Source of the DNA: Hyposmocoma kahamanoa
Taxonomy: Eukaryota; Arthropoda; Insecta; Lepidoptera; Cosmopterigidae
Direction: 5' to 3'
Assembly (NCBI RefSeq): GCF_003589595.1
Contig: NW_020653713.1
Location: forward strand, 6,126,360 to 6,190,359
Length of the DNA: 64,000 bases
Position numbers and translations under genes: made by a program. Under the pieces are notes generated by a model that was given only the letters and a program-made list of their open reading frames with translations, searched no databases and was not told the origin of the DNA. Positions 45,353-55,225 of this stretch are shown here, piece by piece (within the stretch, counting starts at the first letter, position 1; every line of letters begins with the position of its first letter).

Positions 45353-45570
45353 TTTTTTTTATAATACCAAGTGACGGGACGAACAAATCGAGCCCCTGAT
45401 GGTAATGGCCATTCAGAACTTTAAATCGCAAAGATCTTAGGGGCACTGACACATAAAACGACAAGTCTCATGTGCCTATAATTTCAACAGCACACGTACC
45501 CTTCTGGCGGCTGAAATAGGTAAGGTGACAGCACTTCCCTGGACGATCTCTTGGACAAGGAGCTCGAATG
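45353..45570 (-). repeat. Family B repeat, internally deleted
   Basis: Poly-T, AAGTGACGGGACGAACAAAT...CCTTCTGGCGGCTGAAATAG...GGACAAGGAGCTC. Confidence 0.8.
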
Positions 45571-45629
45571 TTATGCCTTTGATTTCCGAATTGGGCAAAA
45601 TAATATGTTTGTACATAACTTAGCAACAC

Positions 45630-45825
45630 TAGAGTTCCTTGTGAAAGAATTCGGGTAGGGAAGTACTGCCACCTTACCTATTTCTACCGCCAAGCAGTAA
45701 TGTCAGCATTACCGAGTTTCAGTTTTGAATGGTAAAGATGCTGGTGAAATTATAGGCACGTGGGACTTGTCAACTTATGTCTCAAACTGGCGCTGTGACA
45801 GTGACCTTCAGATCTCGGATTTATA
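45630..45825 (+). repeat. Family B repeat, 3'-truncated
   Basis: GTTCCTTGTGAAAGAATTCG, GGAAGTACTGCCACCTTACC and ACTTGTCAACTTATGTCTCA, ending near CAGATCTCGGATTT. Confidence 0.8.
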
Positions 45826-46494
45826 GTTAGTTTACTTCAATGATTTACACTTGATAATAAAAACTAAGTCCCGGTACAATCTCGCTTTAACTTTATTATA
45901 ATCTAACCAAAAGGAAAATCACTTAGCCTTAAATCAAGACTAGAAAATTAACTGAAGAGATTCGCGGAATTTTCTTAACCAGATCCAAAAAGGGCGTGGC
46001 GCCATTTCACTGCCATTACTAAGATAAATTACAACTGCTGTGGATTTTCTACCCCTCCACCTTGCACCTCACTTTGCGACCAAGTAATCCTCTTAACGTA
46101 AGTATCTACTTTATGGTAAATATAAAACATTGATTTTATTTGTTTCTGTCCCCTGATTGCATCGTAAATGTGAACCATTAGTCTTGAACTCGAAATCCCC
46201 ACGAAATGTAGCTGCGTTTTCTTGCGCGACTCTGCTATTGACAAACAACCGGTTAACTACCTTAGGGGAAGACTAACCGTAACATTGACATTCTTTCTTT
46301 CCGGTTTTTACCTTCCAAACTTTCAACAGATAATGTATATAGAACGAAGAAAAAATTATTAAAAAATTAATTAAAAAGAATATAATAAAAATTTAAAATA
46401 CCACAAATGACTTTCAAAAACAAACGAAACGAATAAAATTAGAGATACAATATTAAGTTCATTGAACATCACGATGTTTTATTATCATGACATT
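45826..46494. other. No supported feature
   Basis: No recognised content. Confidence 0.4.
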
Positions 46495-47060
46495 CTTTTA
46501 TATTTTGAAATTACTACACTAATTTGTTGTAATTATAATACAAAAATCGAACACTCAAAAAAAAACTCTTTCGATCCCGCTGGATTCATATTCATTCTTA
46601 ATTTTCAACTTACATGGTAGAATAACAGGTGTTCTTATGCTAATATATTAACACCACGTGAGGGCACTGCAACATTCTGAGGACACTAAGTCCTTAATTT
46701 ACTACATTATTAAAATAAAATTAGTAATAATTAAACTCTGCATTATTAATATAAAATTAGGAATAATAAACTAAACAGCATTTTAGGCAATGTCAACAAT
46801 AAATATTAGAAACGAATGAAACTATTCATTTACATTCAGGTCTCATACCTGATACAGATATGTCTGGTTATTGGAGGGATTCAAACCAGAACGTCCCCAC
46901 CATAACGTGCTTGACGCTCTCCTGTAACTGAGCTAAGAAACGAAGGAACGAACCAGCTGACCTTACAATTTTTTAGATTTTTTGCAAGTCTTGGTTTTTG
47001 GTATTTGACGACTTTTTGCCCTAGCGCCATCTGTGAGAAATCTATTAAATATACAAAATA
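46495..47060 (-). repeat. Family G tRNA-like repeat interrupted by an insertion
   Basis: 46495-46588 (TACAAAAATCGAACACTCAA...CTGGATTCA) and 46877-47060 (GGATTCAAACCAG...GACTTTTTGCCCTAGCGCCA) are the two parts of one G copy. 288 bp lie between them, bounded by the direct repeat GGATTCA. Confidence 0.6.
46589..46876. mobile_element. Insertion of unknown class (288 bp, 7-bp duplication)
   Basis: Interrupts a G copy in its B-box-like region and is flanked by GGATTCA (46582-46588, 46877-46883). It has an internal imperfect 36-bp tandem (ATTATTAAAATAAAATTAGT... then ATTATTAATATAAAATTAGG...). No TIRs or coding frame were seen. Confidence 0.45.
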
Positions 47061-47572
47061 TAAAAATACATAACACAAAAATAAGTTTATACCATCGAGT
47101 ATATAACCAGAAATAGAGACGAAATATCATTTAATTTGTTTGAAAACTATTCTGCCATATCATTACGGTGACAACTGCGCTCCGATTGGCCAGCCCCAAT
47201 TTGAAACAATTGCCGGATATCGTCAATCGACCAGTTTAACTTGAGCTTAGCTATAATGGACTAAAATTGAAAAATTACATATTTGATATCAACTGCCGGT
47301 GCAATGTGATTCCGTTTGTTTCGTAATTAGATGTTTTGCTGTTTTTCCCACATCACCGAATAGAATAGCACGGCATTGTTAGAGATATTATCTTTATCAC
47401 AATAAGTACCTAGAGAATATTTTTGAAATATACGGAATCGTATACACAGGTCAGTTGTTGGCGCTGTACTATTTCAGCTTTCTAATTTGAGATTTCAGTG
47501 CATACGAGAATTTATATTTAAAAGTTATATAATGGGATGGATGGCCCTTATTACGTCTCTATTTCTGGTTAT

Positions 47573-48956
47573 TTTTTTATTTATTTCTTTATTTATATTC
47601 AGGTTACTGAGACCCATAGATACATACCTTACAGACTAACATACATAACAATATAAAATAAAATAACACTAATTTAACACGTATTTAGGTTGTCGGCGAC
47701 GTGTGGCGCCATCTGGTGTCAGGCAACCGGCCACGGAATCGCCGGTATAGGACACCCTTCGGCCAGAACTCCTCCTTCATGAAGGTCGACAGATGTTCGG
47801 TCGGCACTCTCACCACAAACGAATTAAAGTTCACGTAGTGGCGGGACTCCAACCGCTCGACCCTCAGGGTGTATTTGGATTTCAACCTGATGTACTCCAC
47901 TATCTCCTCAGACTTCGTGGAGTAATGCAGGCGTGACAGGTACAGCAGCGTTGTCGGGATTGCCGGACGCAGCAAAAAGTTGGACCCTGTCGGTGCAGTG
48001 CCGCACAGGTTACGGCTGGTGGGCTTCCTCTTCTTCTTCTCCACCTTTGTGAAGCCGTCATCGTCGCACCGGTCCGTCTGCCTCTGTGGTTTTGCAACTT
48101 CAGAGACAGGTACACGAGGTTTTTTCATCCCCTTCGTTGATAGCTGCCTGGCTTGTGGTTGTGGAGCAACGGGTCGGTTAACAGCTGCGACAGCGGCGTA
48201 ATCACGTGGAGGGGTCAACGTGTTTACGCGTGACGTCTCCGCCGGAGCGGACAATCGAGGGGCGGGGCGCGGGGAATCGCGCTCAGCAACAGCGGTCGGT
48301 GACGCATCCGTATGGGCCGACTCAAAACTGCCGATAGATGCATTATGTGCCCCGCGACGAGTATTCACGTTACAGGCCTCGGGTGACCTACTTACCGAAG
48401 TTGCACTACTCAGTAATACAACTTGGGCACGTAACTCACAGATGGTGTTATCCGAAGCCTCCAATTTACATTGAACTTCGGCCAGACTTGCTTTCAGGGA
48501 TGTGATGTCCTTAAGCAGCCTAGTGACATCGACATGGTCGAACGTGACAGGGGGCAGCTTGTGCAGCTCCTTTGCCACGAAAGCAGGCACGTCGTCTGGG
48601 TCGGTTTCCTTTAACATCGTTATAATGTCCTGGATACTCTTCGTTCCTCCATCCCTCCGGCGAGATGGCATCTGCTCGGCCTTGCCAAGCACACGGAAAA
48701 GCAGCGCCTTGCCACTGCAAATCTCATCTTCTTTAAAGTTTGATTTGCAGATCTGCATGATGCTGACCTCGTCCATAGTGTCGATGGCGTGTTGTATGAA
48801 CGCCAGCAGTTCATTAGCTATGAGTTGTTGGGAACCCATAGTCAATTACGCGCAGCGGTCATTACCGCGCGGATCGCGAATTAATATAATTCTTACTGTG
48901 TGAGCACGTCCGAATCAGAGTGTGCATCGCACCGGACAGCAAAATTATACAGCATA
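47573..48956 (-). mobile_element. A-tailed retro-insertion carrying only an ORF1
   Basis: Minus-strand unit: 117-base leader, intact ORF, 110-base 3' UTR with ATAAATAAAGAAATAAATAA (poly-A-signal-like) and an A-rich tail. GTTAT is present on both sides (47568-47572, 48957-48961), as expected of a target duplication made by target-primed reverse transcription. No endonuclease or reverse transcriptase is present. Confidence 0.75.
47685..48839 (-). CDS. ORF1-like protein of a non-LTR retroelement, intact (384 aa)
   Basis: Uninterrupted frame; the first ATG is at 48839 (MGSQQLIANELLAFIQ). The N-terminal 100 residues (LLAFIQHAIDTMDEVSIMQI, KETDPDDVPAFVAKELHKLP, PVTFDHVDVTRLLKDI) belong to a family I have seen repeatedly in insect genomes alongside retroelements. 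A predicted coiled-coil-like stretch follows (about 105-145, KASLAEVQCKLEAS, NTICELRAQV). Then comes a low-complexity Pro/Ser/Arg middle, a basic segment DDDGFTKVEKKKRK (about 265-280), and a C-terminal domain with LYLSRLHYSTKSEEIVEYI and FNSFVVRVPTEHLSTFM, which resembles an RRM-like nucleic-acid-binding fold. The layout (coiled coil, basic linker, RRM-like) matches LINE ORF1 proteins that package element RNA. GC content is higher than in the flanks. The role is inferred; a cellular gene retrocopy is the alternative. Confidence 0.7.
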   Translation of the reverse strand: MGSQQLIANELLAFIQHAIDTMDEVSIMQICKSNFKEDEICSGKALLFRVLGKAEQMPSRRRDGGTKSIQDIITMLKETDPDDVPAFVAKELHKLPPVTFDHVDVTRLLKDITSLKASLAEVQCKLEASDNTICELRAQVVLLSSATSVSRSPEACNVNTRRGAHNASIGSFESAHTDASPTAVAERDSPRPAPRLSAPAETSRVNTLTPPRDYAAVAAVNRPVAPQPQARQLSTKGMKKPRVPVSEVAKPQRQTDRCDDDGFTKVEKKKRKPTSRNLCGTAPTGSNFLLRPAIPTTLLYLSRLHYSTKSEEIVEYIRLKSKYTLRVERLESRHYVNFNSFVVRVPTEHLSTFMKEEFWPKGVLYRRFRGRLPDTRWRHTSPTT

Positions 48957-48973
48957 GTTATGTACTCGATGGT

Positions 48974-49221
48974 TTATATCATATTAAATTACAAACAAAA
49001 CAAGAATTAAATTAAGTTACTTAAACAAGGACACTAAGTGTAAAGATAGGGTCAGTATCTCAATATTTGCTGGAAAACGCATACCATTCTGATCTATCAC
49101 AAGAATATTCATATAATTAATGTAAAGTACCACAAAACTATAGTAATCCAACTAGTCCATGGAGCGTTTCATGTCTTGGCCCGTTGTTCGATTGTACTGT
49201 TCAACGCACCATGTGACACAT
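48974..49221. other. No supported feature
   Basis: Short AT-rich spacer. Confidence 0.3.
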
Positions 49222-49376
49222 AATCACGCACACACTCAATATAGCCACGGATTAGGGAAACCCTGTGTCGTGATTGCCATGAACACACACATAGACAACC
49301 ACATATTACACGCAAACTCACGTGAGAAATAAATGTAATCCATTCAAATATTTCTCCCGGCCCGGGAATCGAACCT
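49222..49376 (-). repeat. Family A SINE, head partly lost
   Basis: Minus strand: TCAGGTTCGATTCCCGGGCC, then the A body to GTGTGTGCGTGATTATGTG. The A box half of the head is missing. Confidence 0.8.
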
Positions 49377-49908
49377 GAGAATTTAATTTTATGTAGGTAG
49401 TACAACGAAGCGTCTCCGCTTAGGCGATGCCTGCGCAACGCCGACGCAACACGTCGCGCGTGTGGCATCGCTCTTATAGGTGTTCTATTTATGGATAACA
49501 AAATGTTGATTAAATAATTTTCATTAATATTCACGTTTTACTTTTACTTGGGTAATGTTCAAAAGAAAAAATCTCACATTATCGGTTTTAACAAAGTTGT
49601 TCGCTAAGCGACGTTGTGACAAAAGAGCTTTAATTTCTATGTATTTCTACATTAATTTTAATGATCTTCCATCAGACAAAGGAAGTACAAAGATTATCAA
49701 ATGTGAAATAAAAAAGTATTTATTAAACAAGCTCTATATTGGAATATCTCATTACTGAAACTGATTATTGTTCATATGGACGTATTTTAAATCCTAGCAA
49801 CCGAACCCTCCGGATAAACTTTTACAAAGTTTAGGAGAACCTTCTCTCTAATTCTATGTGATCTAATTTGAAAGGACAAATAATGATCTCAAAGTACAAA
49901 GTACTAAT
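49377..49908. other. No supported feature
   Basis: GC-rich patch at 49410-49470, otherwise AT-rich; nothing recognised. Confidence 0.4.
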
Positions 49909-50066
49909 AAACCAACCTCTAAAGTTCGTGGAACTATTTGCCAAATTTTATTTGCCTCTTTCCAACAAAAAAAGAATCATCAAAATCGGTTCACAAAACC
50001 GGAGTTATCGCGTAACAAACATACAAAAAAATACAATCGAATTACCTCCTCCTTTGTTGAAGTTAA
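49909..50066 (-). repeat. Family C repeat, internally deleted
   Basis: ACCAACCTCTAAAGTTCGTG, CAACAAAAAAAGAATCATCA, GGAGTTATCGCGTAACAAAC and CTCCTCCTTTGTTGAAGTTA. Confidence 0.75.
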
Positions 50067-50598
50067 AAATTTTAAATAAAGAAATAAATATGACGGTGCG
50101 TCGAGAATCGATCCGGTGGCGTTGATTGTTATTTCGTTTTCTATCGGGTTGCAATTGAATTCTAAACGACAATTCGAATAGATTCGAGGCAAATGATTTT
50201 TAAACGCATGTTGACGAAACACCCGACCAATGGAAGGGTGGCTCGACTGCATAGAGGATGGAAAAAAGAAGCTCGGCTATCACTAGCGAGCAGTGAGAGG
50301 CTATCGTCAACGTTGGCGTTGCGTTAACGTTTCCTTGGTGCTATTCGCACGCGTTACACGTGTACGAATACAATCGTAGTCGTTAATCCAGAATAATCCT
50401 TATGGTTTCGTGCCGTTTGTGATTATAATTAAATCTACTTGTTAAGTTAGAATTCGATCTACGTTATTCCGCCTTTGTTTCTCAAATGCCCTCGCCCTAT
50501 AACCCACGCAAGATATGGAAGCCATAGCAAGACATCTGTGTTTATAAATAATCAATAATATAATATAATAAGAACCACAAACTACTTAGTGAACTACG
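50067..50598. other. No supported feature
   Basis: No recognised content. Confidence 0.4.
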
Positions 50599-50775
50599 TT
50601 ATAATAACGCACACACTCATGGGAAACTTTGTATCGCGGGTGCTATGGACACACGCATAGACAACCACAAATTGCATCTATCTCAAGGAAGTTAATGTAC
50701 AAATATCTCTCCCGACCCGGGAATTGAACTCGAGACCTCTGGCAGTCCTGTATGGTAACCGTTCAGCAGTTAAAT
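50599..50775 (-). repeat. Family A SINE, decayed
   Basis: Minus strand: GAACGGTTACCATACAGGAC, GAGTTCAATTCCCGGGTCG and the A body ending GAGTGTGTGCGTTATTATAA. Several deletions. Confidence 0.75.
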
Positions 50776-50837
50776 AGTAAATAAATAAAGTAAGTATTTC
50801 GGTAAGACAACATTTATCATATTCATCTCTATCTCTC

Positions 50838-50993
50838 TATGGCTTCGCGCGTAACTTGGGCGCCGTGAGGCGTCAGACACCGACCACACTGTGATCCCGG
50901 CGCGCTAATGCGAATGTCGTCGCGCGTAGCCACGCGGTATAGTTGAAAGATAGGACGCGACGCTTCTACTCTGCGCCAGTGTGAGTTGAGCCT
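50838..50993. mobile_element. Harbinger-like MITE, right part
   Basis: Ends GCGCCAGTGTGAGTTGAGCC followed by TAA at 50994, matching the right TIR of the complete element at 52196-52471. The left TIR is missing. Confidence 0.65.
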
Positions 50994-51303
50994 AATGGTT
51001 TGATCTACTGCCCCTCAAGCAGAGGATCGTGGGTTCGAATCCCGGCTCGTGTTTCTCGGAACCTCTGAGTTTCTCGGAAGTTATGTGCGAAATTTAATTT
51101 GAAATTTATCATGAGATTTTCGGTGAAAGAAAACATTATGATGAAACCTGCAAACCTTGAAGAAGGTTCACAACATTCGGAAAACGTGTGAAGTCCCCAA
51201 CCCGCATTGGGCCAGCGTGGCGGACTATGGCCTAAACCCTCGTCTGAAAGGAGGGGTCTCGGCCATGCAGTGGGACGTATAAATGGGTTGATGAAAAAAA
51301 AAC
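50994..51303 (+). repeat. Lepidopteran SINE (CAGTGGGACGTATA tail)
   Basis: tRNA-like head with GTGGGTTCGAATCCCGGCTC, body TTCGGTGAAAGAAAACATTA...CATTGGGCCAGCGTGGCGGA, tail CAGTGGGACGTATAAATGGG then poly-A. The A box end is cut by the preceding MITE piece. Confidence 0.8.
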
Positions 51304-51775
51304 AGAACATCTACCACTACTTTTAAATCTTATTTTCATGACGCTTAAAAAGGAGGACAATTTTCAACTTTCACAAAAACCCTGCCGAAAAATTCTATCA
51401 GAAAACAAAGTAATACAGTCGATAATGGTCGAAAAAAAATCAAATCAACTAAACTAACAGACAAGTGTTTTCTTTAAATTTCCATAGTGGGTAGTTTTTT
51501 GTTTGTCGGCCCGCCTTTCACTGCTTGCTTAGGACCGCTGGCAAATAGCTCAATCTGATCCCGTTTAGAAAAACGTAGATTGTTCGGTTTTGTAATTGAA
51601 CTTTTTTTTGCGTTTTCCGCTAAGTTTTCATGCGATCACTAATTGACGGCAGCAAAGAGTAACCGGTTATCTGCAAAATTACTATTTTACTGCTATTTTT
51701 TTGCTGCAGAGCGTTTTGAAAGCAAAAAAAAGAATCTAATATATATATATTCTTAATATCCTTCAAAAGCCTTGA
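51304..51775. other. No supported feature
   Basis: AT-rich, with a (TA)n stretch near 51738. Confidence 0.4.
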
Positions 51776-52600
51776 ATGAGCTGCCCCGAGTGCATGAACA
51801 GTCCCAAATCCGTCTAAATTATTTTAGATTACAGTGACTCCCTACCGACCCTTAGGGTATACGAGAAGAGCACTATGACTTGTGCGAGCGAACCCGCACA
51901 GGGACCATCTAAGTCAGGTCCTAACCCCGGATCAGCACGTTTACACGGACTTCATCCGGTTCTTTGTAAGGACTAGCCTTAGGTGAGCCGCCTCGGGTGC
52001 ACTTACAGCACCCTCCCTGTTTTCCAGATCGGTACCGGAGCTGTAGGCACACTGACTTCTCGTTGCTCTACGCACAACTAACTGTTGCCACCGCTGAGCC
52101 GCCGACTCTAAGGGCACATGAACAGTACCCTCCCTATTTTCCAGATAGGTACTGGAGTAGGCATGCTCACTTTCTATTGCGCATTACACATCTAAGGCTC
52201 CACTCACACTGGCGCAGAGTCGCAGCTTCGCGTCGCGTTCTGTTTTTCAACTGCAACGCATGGCGACGACCCTCGAATTAGCACGCCCGGATCACAGTGT
52301 GGTCGGCGTTTGACGCCTCATTGCGCACAAGGAAAGCACGTCGACGCGCGGTTTCATATTTGCATAACACAGATTTGTACAGTAGTAATGAGAAAATAGA
52401 GATGAATATGCTACAGGCGAAAAACATGACGCATGGCGACGCTTCGACTATGAGCCAGTGTGAGTAGAGCCTAACAGTTGCCTCCGCTAAGCCAATGACT
52501 CTGAAGTCCACTACAAAATCTCTTTGGTGGCGGAGCTGTAAGGCACACTGTTCACTTCCCGACGCCGAAAAACGGCGTCTCTCCAATACCCAACAACCTA
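51776..52600. repeat. Degenerate tandem repeat (unit about 110 bp) split by a MITE
   Basis: At least three related units: 51983-52085 (GCACCCTCCCTGTTTTCCAG, GGAGCTGTAGGCACACTG), 52086-52195 (GTACCCTCCCTATTTTCCAG, GGAGTAGGCATGCTCACT) and 52475-52570 (GGAGCTGTAAGGCACACTG). Each contains a GTTGCCNCCGCTNAGCC joint. A weaker relative starts at 51778 (GAGCTGCCCCGAGTGCATGA). It may be a LINE 3'-end array. Confidence 0.6.
52196..52471. mobile_element. Harbinger-like MITE, complete (276 bp), TAA duplication
   Basis: TIRs GGCTCCACTCACACTGGC and GCCAGTGTGAGTAGAGCC, extending imperfectly inward (CGCAGAGTCG... / ...CGACTATGAG). Flanked by TAA on both sides (52193-52195, 52472-52474). GG-starting TIRs and a TAA duplication point to PIF/Harbinger. 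No transposase frame. Confidence 0.8.
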
Positions 52601-53339
52601 AGCGGTTGGAAGGACTGGATGATATCTAGCTCAACCTCTACTAGATCTCTGGGCTAGTGCCAGTGCCGGTCACAGTGTCGACCACGGAAGTCGTCAAATC
52701 AAAAATATAGTTTTGTTTTTGTATTTGAAAAAAGTACAAAATACTATACTATAAGAGCTAACGCAGTTATTAGGTGCGAAATCACACACATTTGTACGCA
52801 GGATAGCAGTTGGAAAGAAAGGTTATTACGACCGAGACGGAATGATGTTTGTCGAGGAAGGCCTGAATAAACACGGCGATACAGCCCTCGGCTAGTTTAG
52901 GAGTACACTTCCGTGCAGACAATACTGCTCATACAAAAACTAATGATAAGCCATTTGATGGTATTAAAATCATTTTCGAAACTATATGATCACATTTCGT
53001 TTGCACAACCCTACAAATATTGAGTGACAGATCATTTGAAATGTTTGAATTTTATTTTGTATTTTGTCACCTACGAGAGGGAGACCGAATTGTTTCTATT
53101 ATAAAACGATGTGTTGCAAAGAATTTAAGCGCCGCCGCCGTCGGATGGAGTTTACGGAACAAAGTTTTAACAAATGCTCTAGCGCACGCCTTGCTACTTA
53201 AGTACCAGAGAACACTTCGCTACTGCCTGCAAAATTTTGATCGTATGATAATTTAAAAGGTTACCTATTTTCTATGAGCTATTGGAACATCGCACAGCAA
53301 AAATACGCGTTTCAATTGGTTATACTGTACGGTTGCAGT
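52601..53339. other. No supported feature
   Basis: No recognised content. Confidence 0.4.
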
Positions 53340-53605
53340 ATAGGTCCTTGTGAAAGGGTTCATCCTTGGAAGTAATGCCACCTTAGCTATTTCTGTTGCC
53401 AAGCAGTAATGTGAGCATTAGTGCGTTTCGGTTTTGAATTGTACCGGGAAAATTACAGGCACTTGGGACTTGTTAATTTTACACCTCAGGGTGACGGGCG
53501 CAGTGAGTTTTAAGTGGCACTGTAACTGATATAGGTAGGCGTGTCGCTTACCACAGAGCGCACGACTTCTTCGTCCTCGTCCCTGTATATCATAAAAAAA
53601 ATAAT
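53340..53605 (+). repeat. Family B repeat, near complete
   Basis: GTCCTTGTGAAAGGGTTCAT, AAGCAGTAATGTGAGCATTA, GGTGACGGGCGCAGTGAG, ending CCCTGTATATCATAAAAAAA. Confidence 0.85.
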
Positions 53606-53627
53606 TCTGTAAATATAGGCACTTGTC

Positions 53628-53773
53628 ACCTTAAGAAATATTTGTATGGCCTACATTTATTTCTCTCGTGAGTTTGGATGTAATTTGTGGTTGTCAAAGC
53701 ACATAGCATAGCACCCGCGATACAGGATTTCCCTAGAGCGGGGCTATGAGTATGTGTTATTATTATTATTTTT
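53628..53773 (+). repeat. Family A SINE, head lost
   Basis: GAAATATTTGTATGGCCTAC...GCACCCGCGATACAGGATTT...GTGTTATTATTATTATT. It starts exactly at the head/body junction of A. Confidence 0.8.
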
Positions 53774-54181
53774 CATCAAAACAAGGAAAAGTACTAATAT
53801 ATGAAGAGGCTGCAAAAGGGTACTAGAAAAAAGAAATAAAAAGCTTTTTTTAAATTAAAAAAGTTTTTTAGAAAATCCAAAATGTTGGTCACGTTTTTCG
53901 TTCGTGAGTGTACCGTGGCGTATTGAGACCAGCAATAACATATACCTTCGCTAAGCAAACGTGACCACGCTAAGGTTTTCCAGCGGTTTGCCATCGCGTC
54001 GCGGACGTATGTTTATATTAATCTCTGCTTTATTGTGGTTGTTTACGTACTTAAGGATTGTATTAATATCTTTAGTATATGGAACAGTGATATCATAGAG
54101 AAAGATGGAATGATTGCTGCTAATCGGCATGAATTTAACGATGAAGGGAAGATTTCCTTAACTATAATATAACGAAATATA
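53774..54181. other. No supported feature
   Basis: No recognised content. Confidence 0.4.
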
Positions 54182-54305
54182 GCGCCTAAATTTTATCACA
54201 AGCAATTATTTAAATACCGTTTTTGCTATGCCTTAATTATAAGGCGTTCTATACCGCCCTAGAAACTTTGACAAGATATCACAAAACCAACTATTAAAAC
54301 AACCA
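54182..54305 (+). repeat. Family C internal fragment
   Basis: GCGCCTAAATTTTATCACAA...TTTTGCTATGCCTTAATTAT...AAGGCGTTCT resembles 10178-10255. Confidence 0.5.
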
Positions 54306-54988
54306 TCGAAATTGCTACAAAGTAATTAGAAAAAAACAGTAGAGTAGAAAATAAACCGTCTTTCCTGAAACTCTAGCTCAATTTGCCATTCCCCATCAAA
54401 ACAAAAGGGTCGTAAAGTCTGTTGCGCATGTCTCGTCAAAACACAAATTGACTGAGCTCTCGAAAGAAACGTCTAAATTCAGCTAACAATGTAGTGAAGC
54501 ATGTAAAGCCCTGGTGTACACAGCACTTCGCCAAATTTAGAGTGGCGAATATGACATGACATAGAATGCATATGCCTACCTACTACAGAAGGGATATCAG
54601 TGTATTCTGTACCTAAGTTTGTCTTAGTTTGTAAATTGTCATGGTCTATTGATATTATTCCATATAATATCTCTGGAGATATTATATAGAATAATATCTC
54701 CAATATCTCCAGAAATATTGTATTATAGAATAATAGACCATGTCCATTTACAAGTTATATAAGGTATTGTCTATGGGTTAAGACTTAATTTACATTGCCG
54801 CGAAACGGAATGTGTAGTAAAGTTTGTAAGGATTTTTTTTACTCTACGAAAAAAATGTTTTTTTTTTTCTTTTCAAAAGTTGTACAGGAGTTTAAGTCAG
54901 TGCCAGAAATAAAAGTTTCTGACTGTTGTTTTTCTTAAAATAATTACAACGGAATGAAAGGAAGTTTTTCTAACCACATCGTAATGAA
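54306..54988. other. No supported feature; small palindromic cluster at 54650-54730
   Basis: ATTATTCTATAATATCTCCA-like words repeat in both orientations around 54650-54735, forming a local hairpin. Otherwise featureless. Confidence 0.35.
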
Positions 54989-55049
54989 GTCTCGTCTCGT
55001 CTCGTCTCGTCTCGTCTATTCTGTTCTGTTCTGTTCTGTTCTGTTCTGT
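54989..55049. repeat. Compound pentanucleotide microsatellite
   Basis: (GTCTC)n at 54989-55017 passes directly into (TTCTG)n at 55019-55049. Confidence 0.95.
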
Positions 55050-55127
55050 GAGTTTTAAATGTAATTTTTTTTAAACTAACTACTACAGTATGAAAGTTAA
55101 AAAATTAATTAAATATGTTTTAGGAAA

Positions 55128-55225
55128 TGATACTATTTTTCCGGATTTAAATCGCGTATATTTGTTTTTTCAAATAAACCGACGTTTCGGGCCCTCTACA
55201 GGTCTCATGGTCACGGTTGACTGAG
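55128..55225 (+). repeat. Family D left arm
   Basis: TTTTCCGGATTTAAATCGCG, CCGACGTTTCGGGCCCTCTA and CAGGTCTCATGGTCACGGTT. Confidence 0.75.

Larger units (their letters stand above)
47091..48973. mobile_element. TIR element (about 500 bp) split by an ORF1-type retro-insertion
   Basis: The left terminus ACCATCGAGTATATAACCAG then AAATAGAGACG (47091-47121) is found inverted in two pieces: CGTCTCTATTTCTGGTTAT at 47554-47572, and GTTATGTACTCGATGGT at 48957-48973. The A-tailed insertion 47573-48956 lies between them. Joined, they rebuild a 31-bp TIR with one mismatch. TTAT flanks both outer ends (47087-47090, 48974-48977). The class is unknown and the interior (47122-47553) is non-coding. Confidence 0.75.

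Noticed and set aside
48502..48903. 133-codon plus-strand frame
   Set aside because: Antisense shadow of the intact ORF1-like gene at 47685-48839.
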